A stretch of DNA of 64,000 bases from an uncultured Dysosmobacter sp. (GCA_947625655.1 CANQPD010000006.1:82237-146236); one strand, 5' to 3'. Numbered from the stretch's first letter, positions 44,501 through 52,475 are shown. Numbers and translations are program-made. Notes: generated from the letters alone by a model not told the origin.

Positions 44501-45147
44501 GCGAGCTGAAGCGTGACATCTCCGCCCTGGGCACGCCCAACATCGGCGCCATCGAGGAGTATGAGCGGGTGAACGGCCGCTACACCTATCTGACCGACCA
44601 GCGCAACGACGTGGAAAAGGCCAAGGAGGAACTGACCGGCATCATCGAAGAGATCACCAACCAGATGACGGTGATCTTCGCGGAACAGTTCAAGCTCTTG
44701 AGCGAGAGCTTCCAGACCACCTTTGTGGAGCTGTTCGGCGGCGGCACAGCGAAGCTGGAGCTGGAGGACGAGAACGACATTCTGGGCTGCGGCATCGAGA
44801 TCAAGGCCCAGCCGCCGGGAAAGACCTTAAAGACCATATCCCTGCTCTCCGGCGGCGAGAAGGCCTTTGTGGCCATCGCGCTGTACTTCTCCATTTTGAA
44901 GGTGCACCCCACGCCCTTCTGTGTCATGGACGAGATCGAGGCCGCCCTGGACGACGCCAACGTCACCCGCTACGCCCGCTATATGCGGACCCTGGCGGGG
45001 CGGACGCAGTTCATCGTCATCACCCACCGCCGGGGCACCATGGAGGAGGCCGACGTGCTGTACGGCGTCACCATGCAGGAGCAGGGGGTTTCCAAGATCC
45101 TGACCATCAACCTCAACGATATGGCGAAGGAATTGAAGATCAAGTGA
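41581..45147 (+). CDS. smc: Chromosome segregation protein SMC
   Basis: An 1188-residue SMC ATPase, full length for the family. Walker A is GPNGSGKSN near 32-40. Coiled coils rich in Glu/Ala/Arg run from about 165 to 500 and 680 to 1020. The hinge (about 515-640) shows GPVASLMKTEQQYSLAIEIALG and ends near NRGGSMTGGS. The C-terminal signature is LSGGEKAFVAIAL near 1092-1104 and Walker B CVMDEIEAALDD near 1117-1128. The start is GTG 41581 after AGAGGTGG. rnc, which often precedes smc, is absent here. Confidence 0.98.
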   Translation: MYLKALEIQGFKSFPDKTVLNFGEDITAIVGPNGSGKSNISDAIRWVMGEQSAKGLRGAKMEDVIFGGTEKRAQVGFAQVTLVIDNTEHIFPTMEESEVSVTRRYYRSGESEYYINRQSVRLRDVTELFLDTGMGKEGYSIIGQGKIDEILSAKSGERREIFEEAAGISKFRHRKEESERKLERTEENLVRINDKIAELELQVEPLREQSEKAKKYLVLRDELRLLEISVWLENLDALKMGARKLESDFHAAEQERDEARAALDALYAEGERFGEQMREKDMEAERIRAEAAELDGRMKDQESAVAVLESGIAHNEENIRRARAELEETDSRAGGLESQAAEQESRIAEIDRETEALNAALDALLEKARAAAEQAGGAQSQAEVLRGREAMAAAAAADARAEAVAIAAENGQIAERKAAVESDKAAAETQLAESEKEAKANRRALEDARDEAAAAANIIAGHSLRMEERKKKAAAASEQRVKLTMDVGALDNRIRLLTEMEKEYEGFSKAVKVVMQAKNSLRGIHGPVASLMKTEQQYSLAIEIALGAGLQNIVVDREEDAKAAINFLKQREGGRATFLPLTAIRGDELREKGVENEFGFVGVASRLVTFDARYQNIFNNLLGRTVIVEDLDCGIAMARKYRNAFRIVTLDGQVINRGGSMTGGSTNRSAGVLSRAAELEKLNGRAAAMHEKLTAAQQAEEAANRELAAAQYELETAEGQRRQAEDEVLRLEGTKNHFDILLRSLRENLENLAGELESLSGRLADNALRAEQAEGQVAEQEALAADYRARAEEILSGQSELLARSGALTEEITAKKTDLAALAAERESTLRRAADLRRLAEELTGDRTQKEETLRTYQRAIDGARGEIAQRRDAMAELTVQGQAFRERLQALNEEKIALETQRTAKNKASQEMNENLLNLERAASRLEQKIATNAMEEKQILDRLWEHYELSHSDAQAQRIELESVPKASRRIGELKRDISALGTPNIGAIEEYERVNGRYTYLTDQRNDVEKAKEELTGIIEEITNQMTVIFAEQFKLLSESFQTTFVELFGGGTAKLELEDENDILGCGIEIKAQPPGKTLKTISLLSGGEKAFVAIALYFSILKVHPTPFCVMDEIEAALDDANVTRYARYMRTLAGRTQFIVITHRRGTMEEADVLYGVTMQEQGVSKILTINLNDMAKELKIK

Positions 45148-45937
45148 GTGGAGCGCCCTGGCGGGCGGGGGCGAGGGTTGCGCCGTGTTGCGGCGCAGGG
45201 AATGCACCCCCCATTCTCTTTTTGACGCGTCAAAAAGAGAACGGGCCGTGCACGGTCCAAAAGAAAAGCCGCTTTTCTCCAAACTTGACCCGGTCGGGTC
45301 AAGTTTGGGAATGTGGACTTGGAAAGATACCGCCCGGGAAATTTGTGGGTTCCTGCGTTGGGCGCGGGAAGAACGCCGGCAATGATCGTTGCCTTCCCGC
45401 CACGCGAATCGGGCGGCGCAAAATCGGGCAAAACCCGCATGGGCCTCTGCGCCTATTTCCGCTGCCGCTTCCTTTGGCCTTTCGGACAACTCTTGTGAAA
45501 TATCAAAACCCGTAGGGCGGGCCGACCCCGGCCCGCCGCATGACCCAACGCGGGATCATAGCCCCGTAGCGTCAGCGGGGCAGTTGTGGAAACCCTTACG
45601 TTGATATCCCGCAAATTCACGCCCAACGTTCCAAATTGCGGCATGAATGTCCCGCTGGCCACCAACGTCCAGCGCAGCCGGATCAAGCCCGGCAAGTTTT
45701 TGCCAGACGCACCGTGACGAGGGCCGCATCCCCCAACTTGACCCGGCTGGGTCAAGTTGGGACCAAAGCGTTTTTTCTCTTGGACCGTGCACGGCCCGTT
45801 CTCTTTTTGCCGTGGCAAAAAGAGAATGGGGGGTGCATTCCAACGCGGCAAAGTCGCGTACCCCCATCCCCCGCCCGCAGGGCGGCGCTTTGACCAAGAC
45901 CAGCGGCGGCACAGCCCCACCGCGAAAGGAGATCATT
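45148..45937. mobile_element. Hairpin-rich element with long inverted termini between smc and ftsY
   Basis: Left terminus about 45151-45312 and right terminus about 45731-45895 are imperfect inverted repeats of about 160 bp. Each contains nested palindromes: TTCTCTTTTTGAC/GTCAAAAAGAGAA (TGCC/GGCA in the other arm), CCGTGCACGG, and AACTTGACCCG/CGGGTCAAGTT. The centre has more hairpins, such as GGCGGGCC/GGCCCGCC and GCCCCG/CGGGGC. I see no credible ORF. It resembles a non-autonomous, MITE-like element. Only the last 40 bp are normal upstream sequence of ftsY. Confidence 0.65.
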
Positions 45938-46810
45938 ATGGGCTTTTTTGACAAACTGAAAAAAATCACCACCAACCTGTTCGGCGGCTTCACAGAGGCG
46001 GACGAGGCCTTCTTCGAGGAATTGGAGGAGACCCTCATCCTGGCCGATCTGGGCATGGACACCGCCGTGGACGCGGTGGAGAAGCTGCGGACAAAGGTCC
46101 GCAAAGAAAAGCTCCACGACCAGGAAGAGGTCCGGGAGGCCCTCCGGGATGTGCTGGCGGAGGAGATGGAGGTGGGGGATACCGCACTGGACATCTCCAC
46201 CCAGCCCAGTGTGGTGCTGTTCATCGGCGTCAACGGCGTGGGCAAGACCACCTCCATCGGCAAGCTGGCCCATCAGCTGAAGAGCCAGGGAAAGCGGGTG
46301 CTGCTGTGCGCGGCGGACACCTTCCGGGCCGCCGCCGCCGACCAGCTGGAGATCTGGGCGGAGCGGGCCGGCTGCGAGCTGGTGCGCCAGCACGAGGGCG
46401 CCGACCCCGGCGCGGTGCTGTTCGACGCCCTCCAGGCCGCCAAGGCGCGAAATGTGGACGTGGTGCTGTGCGACACCGCAGGGCGGCTCCACAACAAGGC
46501 CAACCTGATGGCGGAGCTTGCCAAGCTCAGCAAGATCATCGACCGGGAGTGCCCCGGCGCCGCCCGGGAGACATTGCTGGTGCTGGACGCCACCACCGGC
46601 CAGAACGGATTGATCCAGGCCCGGACCTTCAAGGAGACGGCGGGCCTTACCGGCATCGTCCTCACCAAGCTGGACGGCACCGCCAAGGGCGGTATCGTGG
46701 TGGCCATTGCCCGGGAGCTGGGGGTGCCTGTGAAGTTCGCCGGCGTGGGCGAGGGCATCGACGACCTGCGGCCCTTTGACGCCCGGGCGTATGTGGAGGC
46801 CATCATCTGA
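45938..46810 (+). CDS. ftsY: Signal recognition particle receptor FtsY
   Basis: A 290-residue SRP-type GTPase that docks SRP-ribosome complexes at the membrane. A short N region (GFFDKLKKITTNLFGGF) replaces the long acidic A domain. The N domain spans about 20-85. G1 is GVNGVGKTTSIGKLA near 95-109, then DTFRAAAADQL, DTAGR and TKLDGTAKGG. ATG 45938 follows AAAGGAG. It would normally be transcribed with smc, but a 790-bp repeat element now separates them. Confidence 0.97.
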   Translation: MGFFDKLKKITTNLFGGFTEADEAFFEELEETLILADLGMDTAVDAVEKLRTKVRKEKLHDQEEVREALRDVLAEEMEVGDTALDISTQPSVVLFIGVNGVGKTTSIGKLAHQLKSQGKRVLLCAADTFRAAAADQLEIWAERAGCELVRQHEGADPGAVLFDALQAAKARNVDVVLCDTAGRLHNKANLMAELAKLSKIIDRECPGAARETLLVLDATTGQNGLIQARTFKETAGLTGIVLTKLDGTAKGGIVVAIARELGVPVKFAGVGEGIDDLRPFDARAYVEAII

Positions 46811-46840
46811 AAGGGCCGGACGGCTGAGAGGAGACCAATC

Positions 46841-47077
46841 ATGGAAAAGACCTGTCCCTGCTGCGGCGGGACGCTGGAGACCGGACTTGTCCGCAGCTCC
46901 CATCTGATCTATTGGACCAGGGAGCGGGGACTGTATACGGTTGACAGGAAGGCGGGGGAGTTCCCGCTGCCGGGTGCTTCCAGATGGATGGGAAGCGATT
47001 GCCCGGCGTGCTACTGCCCTGCCTGCGAATTGATTTTAATTGCGGCAAAAGAGGATGAAAAACATGACCAGAATTGA
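46841..47077 (+). CDS. Small zinc-ribbon protein (DUF6487-like)
   Basis: A 78-residue protein with two cysteine pairs, CPCCGG at 5-10 and CPACYCPAC near 55-63, suggesting a zinc ribbon; between them is a beta-rich WTRERGLYTV segment. It fits the PF20097/DUF6487 type. AGAGGAG precedes it. Its end overlaps the rph start by 14 nt. Confidence 0.65.
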   Translation: MEKTCPCCGGTLETGLVRSSHLIYWTRERGLYTVDRKAGEFPLPGASRWMGSDCPACYCPACELILIAAKEDEKHDQN

Positions 47078-47786
47078 CGGACGGGCGTTCGATGAACTGC
47101 GCCCTATCAAAATTACAACGGACTTTGTGAAATTCGCGGAGGGCAGCTGCCTCATCGAGTGCGGCGACACCAAGGTCCTCTGCTGCGCCAGTGTGGAGGA
47201 CCGCACCCCGCCCCATGTGGCGGAGGGCCAGGGCTGGGTCACCGCCGAGTACTCCATGCTGCCCCGGGCCAACCGGGAGCGGAGCCGCCGGGACGTGGCC
47301 AAGCTGAAGCTCAGCCCCCGCAGCGCGGAGATCCAGCGGCTGGTGGGCCGCTCCCTCCGGGCCGCCGTGGACATGAGCAAGCTGGGGGAGCACACCATCA
47401 CCATCGACTGTGACGTGCTCCAGGGAGATGGCGGCACCCGCACCGCCTCCGTCACCGGAGGCTTCATCGCCTTGGCCCTGGCCTGCCGGAAGCTGGTGGA
47501 GCGGGGAGACCTGGCCGCCAGCCCCATCCGCCACTATGTCACCGGCGTCTCCGCCGGCATCGTGGAGGACACCGCCCTGCTGGATCTGCAGTACAGCGAG
47601 GACAGCCATGCCCAGGTGGACCTGAACTGCATTATGAACGAGCTGGGAGAGATCATCGAGCTCCAGGGCACCGGCGAAGGGCGGGCCTTCACCCTGACAG
47701 AGCAGCAGGAGCTGGTGCGCCTGTGCGCCAAGGGTAACCGGGAGCTGCTGGCCATGCAGAAGGAAGTGCTGGGAGGGAAATTCTGA
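47064..47786 (+). CDS. rph: Ribonuclease PH
   Basis: A 240-residue phosphorolytic 3'-5' exoribonuclease that trims tRNA 3' ends. The family start RIDGRAFDELRPIKI, the GWVTAEYSMLPRAN and RSRRD segments, and TITIDCDVLQGDGGTRTASVTGG are all present. I choose ATG 47064 after AGAGGATG, though ATG 47055 is possible. Its stop overlaps the rdgB start (TGATG), so they are coupled. Confidence 0.97.
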   Translation: MTRIDGRAFDELRPIKITTDFVKFAEGSCLIECGDTKVLCCASVEDRTPPHVAEGQGWVTAEYSMLPRANRERSRRDVAKLKLSPRSAEIQRLVGRSLRAAVDMSKLGEHTITIDCDVLQGDGGTRTASVTGGFIALALACRKLVERGDLAASPIRHYVTGVSAGIVEDTALLDLQYSEDSHAQVDLNCIMNELGEIIELQGTGEGRAFTLTEQQELVRLCAKGNRELLAMQKEVLGGKF

Positions 47787-48379
47787 TGGCTGAGAAATTT
47801 GTGCTTGCCACCCACAATCCGGGCAAGCTGAAAGAGATGGCGGACATCCTGTCCCAATTCGGCGTGGAGGTGGTCAGCCCCAAGGAGCTGGGCATCACCG
47901 TGGATGTGGAGGAGACCGGCACGACGTTTGCGGAAAACGCCATGCTGAAGGCCAAGGCCATCTGCAAGGCGGCGAACCTGCCCGCCATCGCCGATGATTC
48001 CGGTCTCTGTGTGGACGCGCTGAACGGCGGCCCCGGGGTCTACTCCGCCCGCTATGGCGGCGAGGGCCTGGACGACAAGGGACGCTATATGCTGCTGCTG
48101 AACAATCTGCGGGGCCAGCCCACCCGGGCCGCCCACTTTGCCAGCGCCATTGCCTGCGTGTTTCCGAACGGGAAGACCCTGACCGCCGAGGGCCGGTGCG
48201 ACGGCACCATCGCCTTCGCCCCCATGGGGGAGGGCGGCTTCGGCTACGACCCGGTGTTCTTCGTGCCGGAGAAGGCCAAGACCTTCGCCCAGCTGACGGA
48301 CGAGGAGAAAAACGAAATTTCCCACCGGGGAAAAGCCCTGGCAATTTTTGCGGAAAAGCTTGCAACTTATTTAAATTAA
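47786..48379 (+). CDS. rdgB: dITP/XTP pyrophosphatase (RdgB/HAM1)
   Basis: A 197-residue house-cleaning enzyme that hydrolyses non-canonical purine NTPs. Signature segments are ATHNPGKLKEM at 8-18, ENAMLKAKA near 51-59, the catalytic IADDSGLCVDALNG near 69-82, and GGFGYDPVFF near 150-159, ending SHRGKALA. Coupled to rph, an arrangement common in Firmicutes. Confidence 0.97.
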   Translation: MAEKFVLATHNPGKLKEMADILSQFGVEVVSPKELGITVDVEETGTTFAENAMLKAKAICKAANLPAIADDSGLCVDALNGGPGVYSARYGGEGLDDKGRYMLLLNNLRGQPTRAAHFASAIACVFPNGKTLTAEGRCDGTIAFAPMGEGGFGYDPVFFVPEKAKTFAQLTDEEKNEISHRGKALAIFAEKLATYLN

Positions 48380-48418
48380 TAAACGTCTTATACTTTTAAA
48401 AGAAGAAGGGGATGCGCT

Positions 48419-48640
48419 GTGAAAAACACAGGAAAATGTCCCAAATGCGGCGGTGCGGATCTTGTGCTGGTGCCAGGCGGCAGGGCAACGATGGACAGCG
48501 CTCTGAACTTGATACATGTCGGCTTCCGATCTGTCGGCGTTGATCGGTATGTCTGCTGTACCTGCGGCTTCTCAGAGGAATGGGTAGCAGCGGACGGGCT
48601 GGAAAAAGTAAAAAAATACTGGGCGGAAAACGTCCTGTGA
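48419..48640 (+). CDS. Small zinc-ribbon protein
   Basis: A 73-residue protein with CPKCGG at 7-12 and CCTCGF near 46-51, a two-knuckle zinc ribbon, and a conserved W-rich end (EEWVAADGLEKVKKYW). It starts at GTG 48419 after AAGAAGGGG. No function is known; it lies between rdgB and yhbY. Confidence 0.7.
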   Translation: MKNTGKCPKCGGADLVLVPGGRATMDSALNLIHVGFRSVGVDRYVCCTCGFSEEWVAADGLEKVKKYWAENVL

Positions 48641-48650
48641 AAGGAACACC

Positions 48651-48980
48651 ATGGAACTGACAAGCAAACAGCGGGCCCAGCTGCGAGGGCTGGCCAACAG
48701 CATTGACACTATCATTCAAATTGGCAAGGATGGCATCGGGGAAAACCTCATCAAGCAGGCCGATGACGCGCTGGAGGCCCGGGAGCTGATCAAGGGCCGG
48801 GTTTTAGACAATAATATCGAGTATGATGCCCGCCTCGCGGCGGAGGAGCTGGCGAAGGCCACCCGCAGCGAGGTGGTGCAGGTCATCGGCACGAAGTTCG
48901 TGCTGTACCGGGAGAGCCACAGCAAGCCCAGGGAAAAGCGCATCCAGCTGGTGAAAACGAAGGGAAAAGATAAGAGATAA
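48651..48980 (+). CDS. yhbY: Ribosome assembly RNA-binding protein YhbY
   Basis: A 109-residue protein with the CRM (CRS1-YhbY) fold: LTSKQRAQLRGLAN, the basic loop IQIGKDGIGENLI, and VQVIGTKFVLYR. It binds pre-50S rRNA. The C-terminal tail ends KGKDKR, where the last codons and the stop (GAT AAG AGA TAA) are supplied by a repeat element, so the native end may have been altered. Confidence 0.93.
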   Translation: MELTSKQRAQLRGLANSIDTIIQIGKDGIGENLIKQADDALEARELIKGRVLDNNIEYDARLAAEELAKATRSEVVQVIGTKFVLYRESHSKPREKRIQLVKTKGKDKR

Positions 48981-49082
48981 AAGATAAGAGATGGGGTATT
49001 TCGCCGCAGGCGAAATGATTTTAATTTGTCCAGCGGAGCCGGACACCAAAACTTTTATCTTTTCTCTTATATCTCTTATCTG
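48963..49082. repeat. GATAAGAGATAA-type inverted repeat, yhbY copy
   Basis: GATAAGAGATAAAAGATAAG on the left and a run of TTTTATCTTTTCTCTTAT plus ATCTCTTATCT on the right form termini. Inside lie an ATTTCGCC/GGCGAAAT hairpin and a GTCC/GGAC hairpin. It starts inside yhbY and supplies its stop codon, as its relative does for proB. Confidence 0.7.
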
Positions 49083-49100
49083 AAAAGCGAGGTTATTGCC

Positions 49101-50291
49101 ATGAAGATCGGCGTTTACGGCGGGACGTTCAACCCGCCTCACCTGGGCCATATCGCCGCCGCCCGGGCTGTGTTTGAGCTGCTGGGGCTGGATCTGCTGC
49201 TTTTGATCCCGGCGGGGCTGCCGCCCCACAAGGATCTGCCCGCGGGCAGCCCCACCCGGGCGCAGCGGCTGGAGATGACCCGGCTGGCCGGGGAACAGCT
49301 GGGGCTGGACGGGAAGGTCCAGACCCTGGATCTGGAGCTGCGGCGGGAGGGGAGGAGTTTTACCTCCGACACCCTGGCCCAGCTGAAGGCCAGGTATCCC
49401 AATGATGAGCTGTGGCTGCTGATGGGGACGGACATGTTTTTGACCCTCCAGACCTGGCACGCGCCGGAGGAGATATTGTCCCTGGCGGGCATCGCCGCCT
49501 TTGGCCGCACCGAGGAGGACACCGAGGAGCTGTTCTCCGCCCAGCGGGACTATCTGTACAAAACCTATCCCCAGGCCCGCATTTTCACCCTCACCGTTCC
49601 CGGCGTGGTGGACGTGTCCTCCACGGAGCTGCGGGAGCAGCTGGTAAGAGGAGAGGGCGCAAGCCTGCTGGCCCCGGCAGTGTACGGCTACATCCTGCGG
49701 GAGGGGCTGTACAACACCAACGCCGACTTGAAGCATCTGCCCCTCTCCCAGCTGCGCCCGGTGGCCCTGAGCTATCTGAAGCACCGGCGCATCCCCCATG
49801 TGCTGGGCACGGAGCAGGAGGCCGTCCGGCTGGCGGAGCGGTATGGCGGGGACGTGGAAAAGGCCCGGGTGGCGGCGTTGCTCCACGACTGCACCAAGAG
49901 GCTGGACATGGAGGAGCAGCTGGCGTTATGTAAACAATACGGCATCCGGCTGGACGCATTGGAGCGGCAGGCGCTGAAGCTGCTCCATTCCAAGACCGGC
50001 GCGGCCATCGCCCGGGACGTGTTCGGCGTGGACGACGAGATCTACGGCGCCATCTGGTACCACACCACGGGCCGCGCCAACATGACGAAACTGGAAAAGA
50101 TCATCTATCTGGCGGACTATATCGAGCCCTCCCGGAATTTTCCGGGGGTAGACAAACTCCGCAAAGTGTGTTATGAAGATTTAGACAAGGGCCTGCTGCT
50201 GGGCCTGGAGATGACCATTGAGGAAATGACGGGCATGGGAAGCCCGGTGCACCACGCCACCATAGAGGCGCGGGACGCTTTGAAAGGATAG
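49101..50291 (+). CDS. nadD-yqeK: Fused nicotinate-nucleotide adenylyltransferase - YqeK HD phosphohydrolase
   Basis: A 396-residue fusion. Residues 1-200 are NadD, which adenylates nicotinate mononucleotide: GGTFNPPHLGHI at 7-18, LPPHK and the end VDVSSTELREQL. Residues about 205-396 are YqeK-like HD: LSYLKHRRIPHVLGTE (H), LLHDCTKRL (HD) near 260-268, LLHSKTGA and IWYHTTG, with IIYLADYIEPSR. YqeK hydrolyses diadenosine tetraphosphate. In most Firmicutes these are two adjacent genes. No stop or frameshift separates them here. Confidence 0.93.
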   Translation: MKIGVYGGTFNPPHLGHIAAARAVFELLGLDLLLLIPAGLPPHKDLPAGSPTRAQRLEMTRLAGEQLGLDGKVQTLDLELRREGRSFTSDTLAQLKARYPNDELWLLMGTDMFLTLQTWHAPEEILSLAGIAAFGRTEEDTEELFSAQRDYLYKTYPQARIFTLTVPGVVDVSSTELREQLVRGEGASLLAPAVYGYILREGLYNTNADLKHLPLSQLRPVALSYLKHRRIPHVLGTEQEAVRLAERYGGDVEKARVAALLHDCTKRLDMEEQLALCKQYGIRLDALERQALKLLHSKTGAAIARDVFGVDDEIYGAIWYHTTGRANMTKLEKIIYLADYIEPSRNFPGVDKLRKVCYEDLDKGLLLGLEMTIEEMTGMGSPVHHATIEARDALKG

Positions 50292-50300
50292 AGATACAAC

Positions 50301-51827
50301 GTGGACAACCAGAGAGAAGAAAAGGGCGGGAGCCGCCTCCAAAAACCGAAAAAAGAAAAAAAGCCGAAAAAGCCCAGCCGCCTGACCCGGCAGCAGAAGC
50401 TCCTGACAGCCGTGGCGGTGGTGCTGGCCGTGGCGCTGGTGGGCGTTCTGGCCTGGCGGAGCCTGTTCGTCCGGCCGGATCTGGGCAATAAAAAGCCCAC
50501 CGCCGGCAATGACGGCAGCGGCGCCGTGGAGGGGATCGACTACGGCGACGGCGTCCGCCCCAGGGCCGACGGCGAGCGCAAGAGCAAGGACTTTTACACC
50601 GTCCTGATCCTGGGCCGGGACACCGGCGGCGGCGGCAATACGGACACCATGCTGCTGGCCAGCTATGACGTGACCAACCAGAAGGCCACCGTCATGTCCA
50701 TTCCCCGGGACACCATGGTGAATATCCCCTATGACATCAAGCGCATCAACGCGGTGTATAATTACAACGGCGGCGGGGAGAAGGGCATCCAGGCCCTGTA
50801 CAAGGAGATCTCCCAGCTGGTGGGCTTTGAGCCGGATTACCAGGTCATCGTGGAGTGGGAGGCCGTGGGCAAGATCGTGGACGCCATGGGCGGCGTATAT
50901 TTTGACGTGCCCCGGGATATGAATTACGAGGACCCCTATCAGGACCTGTCCATCCATCAAACCAAGGGCTACCGGCTGCTCAGCGGCAGCGACGCCATGC
51001 AGGTGCTCCGCTACCGCCACGACAACCGGAAAAACGGCGTGACGCTGGGCTATCCCGACGGCGACCTGGGCCGCATCAAGACCCAGCAGGCGCTGCTGAA
51101 GGCCATGGTGGAGCAGCTTTTGAAGCTGGAGAACATCACCAAGGTCAACCAGTTCGTCAAGGTGTTCCAGGAGTGCGTGGAGACGGATATGAGCTTCCAG
51201 AACATCCTGTGGTTCGCCCAATCCGCGTATCTGGGCGGCCTGAAGATGGAAAATGTGAACTTCGTCACCATGCCCAATAAAAATGTCTCCTGCTGGAGCC
51301 GGAGCGTGGGCAATATGCAGTCCTATGTGACGCCTATCGCCAGCGAGCTGCTGGAGCTGGTGAACAATGAGCTGAGCCCCTTTGTGGAGACCTTTACCAT
51401 GAGCGATCTGGACATCATGTCCGTCAACTCCGACGGCAGCGTCAGCTCCTCCACCGGCTATGTGGAGGACAGAAAGGCGGCAAGCCCGCCGGTGAAGCCC
51501 TCCACGGCCACGGAGCCGGAGGAGCCTGTGGAGGACCCTGTTGTGGACGAGGGCGGCGAGCCCATTGACGGCGGCGAGACGCCTGTGACGCCTGGGGACG
51601 GCGGGCTGGATATCAACGACCCCGGCATCGTCGATCCCGTGCCGCCCTCCGAGGGGACGACGGACCCGTCCGACGCCGGGACTGTCACGCCGGAGACGCC
51701 GGCAGCGCCGGAGGATGGCGGCACAACGGCGCCGGAAGAGCCTGTGACGCCGCTGGAGGACAGCGGCACCCCCGCGGGATCGGAGGATCCCGGTTTTGCC
51801 ATCATCGAGCCGCCGCCGGCGGCCTGA
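50301..51827 (+). CDS. LytR-CpsA-Psr (LCP) family wall-polymer ligase
   Basis: A 508-residue type II membrane protein. A basic cytoplasmic head (about 1-34) and one span (about 35-50, LTAVAVVLAVALVGVLAW) precede the LCP domain (about 95-330). Key LCP residues are visible: GRDTGGGGNTDTMLLAS, SIPRDTMVNIP and GGVYFDVP, ending with a RYRHDNR..DLGRIKTQQALL motif. LCP enzymes attach wall polymers to peptidoglycan. A Pro/Glu/Asp/Thr-rich tail of about 130 residues is unusual in length. The start is GTG 50301. Confidence 0.93.
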   Translation: MDNQREEKGGSRLQKPKKEKKPKKPSRLTRQQKLLTAVAVVLAVALVGVLAWRSLFVRPDLGNKKPTAGNDGSGAVEGIDYGDGVRPRADGERKSKDFYTVLILGRDTGGGGNTDTMLLASYDVTNQKATVMSIPRDTMVNIPYDIKRINAVYNYNGGGEKGIQALYKEISQLVGFEPDYQVIVEWEAVGKIVDAMGGVYFDVPRDMNYEDPYQDLSIHQTKGYRLLSGSDAMQVLRYRHDNRKNGVTLGYPDGDLGRIKTQQALLKAMVEQLLKLENITKVNQFVKVFQECVETDMSFQNILWFAQSAYLGGLKMENVNFVTMPNKNVSCWSRSVGNMQSYVTPIASELLELVNNELSPFVETFTMSDLDIMSVNSDGSVSSSTGYVEDRKAASPPVKPSTATEPEEPVEDPVVDEGGEPIDGGETPVTPGDGGLDINDPGIVDPVPPSEGTTDPSDAGTVTPETPAAPEDGGTTAPEEPVTPLEDSGTPAGSEDPGFAIIEPPPAA

Positions 51828-51870
51828 TACGCTGCATCAAATTCCAGTATAAACAGAAAGGAATGACCAT

Positions 51871-52233
51871 ATGACACCGAAAGAACTGGCGATCATCGCG
51901 GCCAAGGCCCTGGATGAAAAGAAGGGCAAGGAGATCAGCGCCATCGAGGTGACGGAGCAGACCACCCTGGCGGATTACTTCGTCATTGCCACCGGCACCT
52001 CCAACACCCAGATCAACGCCCTGAGCGGCGCAGTGGAAAAGGCCCTGAAGGAGCAGGCGGACGAAATGCCGCTGCGCCGGGAGGGCTACCGGGACGGCAC
52101 CTGGGTCCTGCTGGACTACGGCTGCGTGGTGGTTCACATCTTCTCCGAAGAGGCCCGGGAGTTCTACTCTCTGGAACGCCTGTGGCACGACGGGAAGCCG
52201 CTGGACCTCAGCGAGATTCTGACGGCGGACTGA
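51871..52233 (+). CDS. rsfS: Ribosomal silencing factor RsfS
   Basis: A 120-residue Iojap/RsfS protein that binds ribosomal protein L14 and blocks subunit joining in starvation. Family segments are present: TTLADYFVIATGTSNTQ near 33-49 and GYRDGTWVLLDYGCVVVHIF near 71-90, plus REFYSLERLW. AGAAAGGAATG precedes it. Order nadD-yqeK-lcp-rsfS is classical for Firmicutes. Confidence 0.97.
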   Translation: MTPKELAIIAAKALDEKKGKEISAIEVTEQTTLADYFVIATGTSNTQINALSGAVEKALKEQADEMPLRREGYRDGTWVLLDYGCVVVHIFSEEAREFYSLERLWHDGKPLDLSEILTAD

Positions 52234-52242
52234 GGGCCGCCC

Positions 52243-52357
52243 GCGCCGAGTGGCGCGTACAAGCATTTTCGCGCAGCGAAAATCTTGAAATGAGCGGGCT
52301 CCGCCTGCCCATTTGAGTCCAATGCGGGGTCCCCGCAAAATCAAAGATTTTGTGGGG
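52243..52357. repeat. Hairpin repeat family B, copy after rsfS
   Basis: About 115 bp directly after rsfS, closely similar to 58251-58367. It is a chain of hairpins: GCGCCGAGTGGCGC, ATTTTCGC/GCGAAAAT, GGGC..GCCC and CCCGCAAAATC/GATTTTGTGGG. The second hairpin differs from the other copy by paired changes. Confidence 0.75.
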
Positions 52358-52405
52358 CCGCCTGCGCCGTGCGGAGATGCCCCCTTGTAACCTTTTGTTT
52401 CCGCT

Positions 52406-52475
52406 TTGCAACTGAAACGTGGTAGACATAATATTTTTCCACCCCTATACTGTTTCCAAAACAGTACAGGGGTGG
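52406..52475 (+). promoter_or_regulatory. Promoter plus 5' hairpin covering the ribosome binding site
   Basis: TTGCAA (52406-52411), 17 bp, TAATAT (52429-52434). The transcript would begin with a 17-bp hairpin with one mismatch (52439-52455 with 52459-52475, CCA loop). Its 3' arm contains AGGGGTGG, the ribosome binding site of the gene at 52482, so it may control translation. Confidence 0.65.

Noticed and set aside
45144..45515. Short open frames inside the element between smc and ftsY
   Set aside because: They run through palindromes, lack ribosome binding sites and have no protein-like composition.
45148..45937. Insertion sequence with transposase between smc and ftsY
   Set aside because: No frame shows a transposase motif; at most a non-autonomous element.
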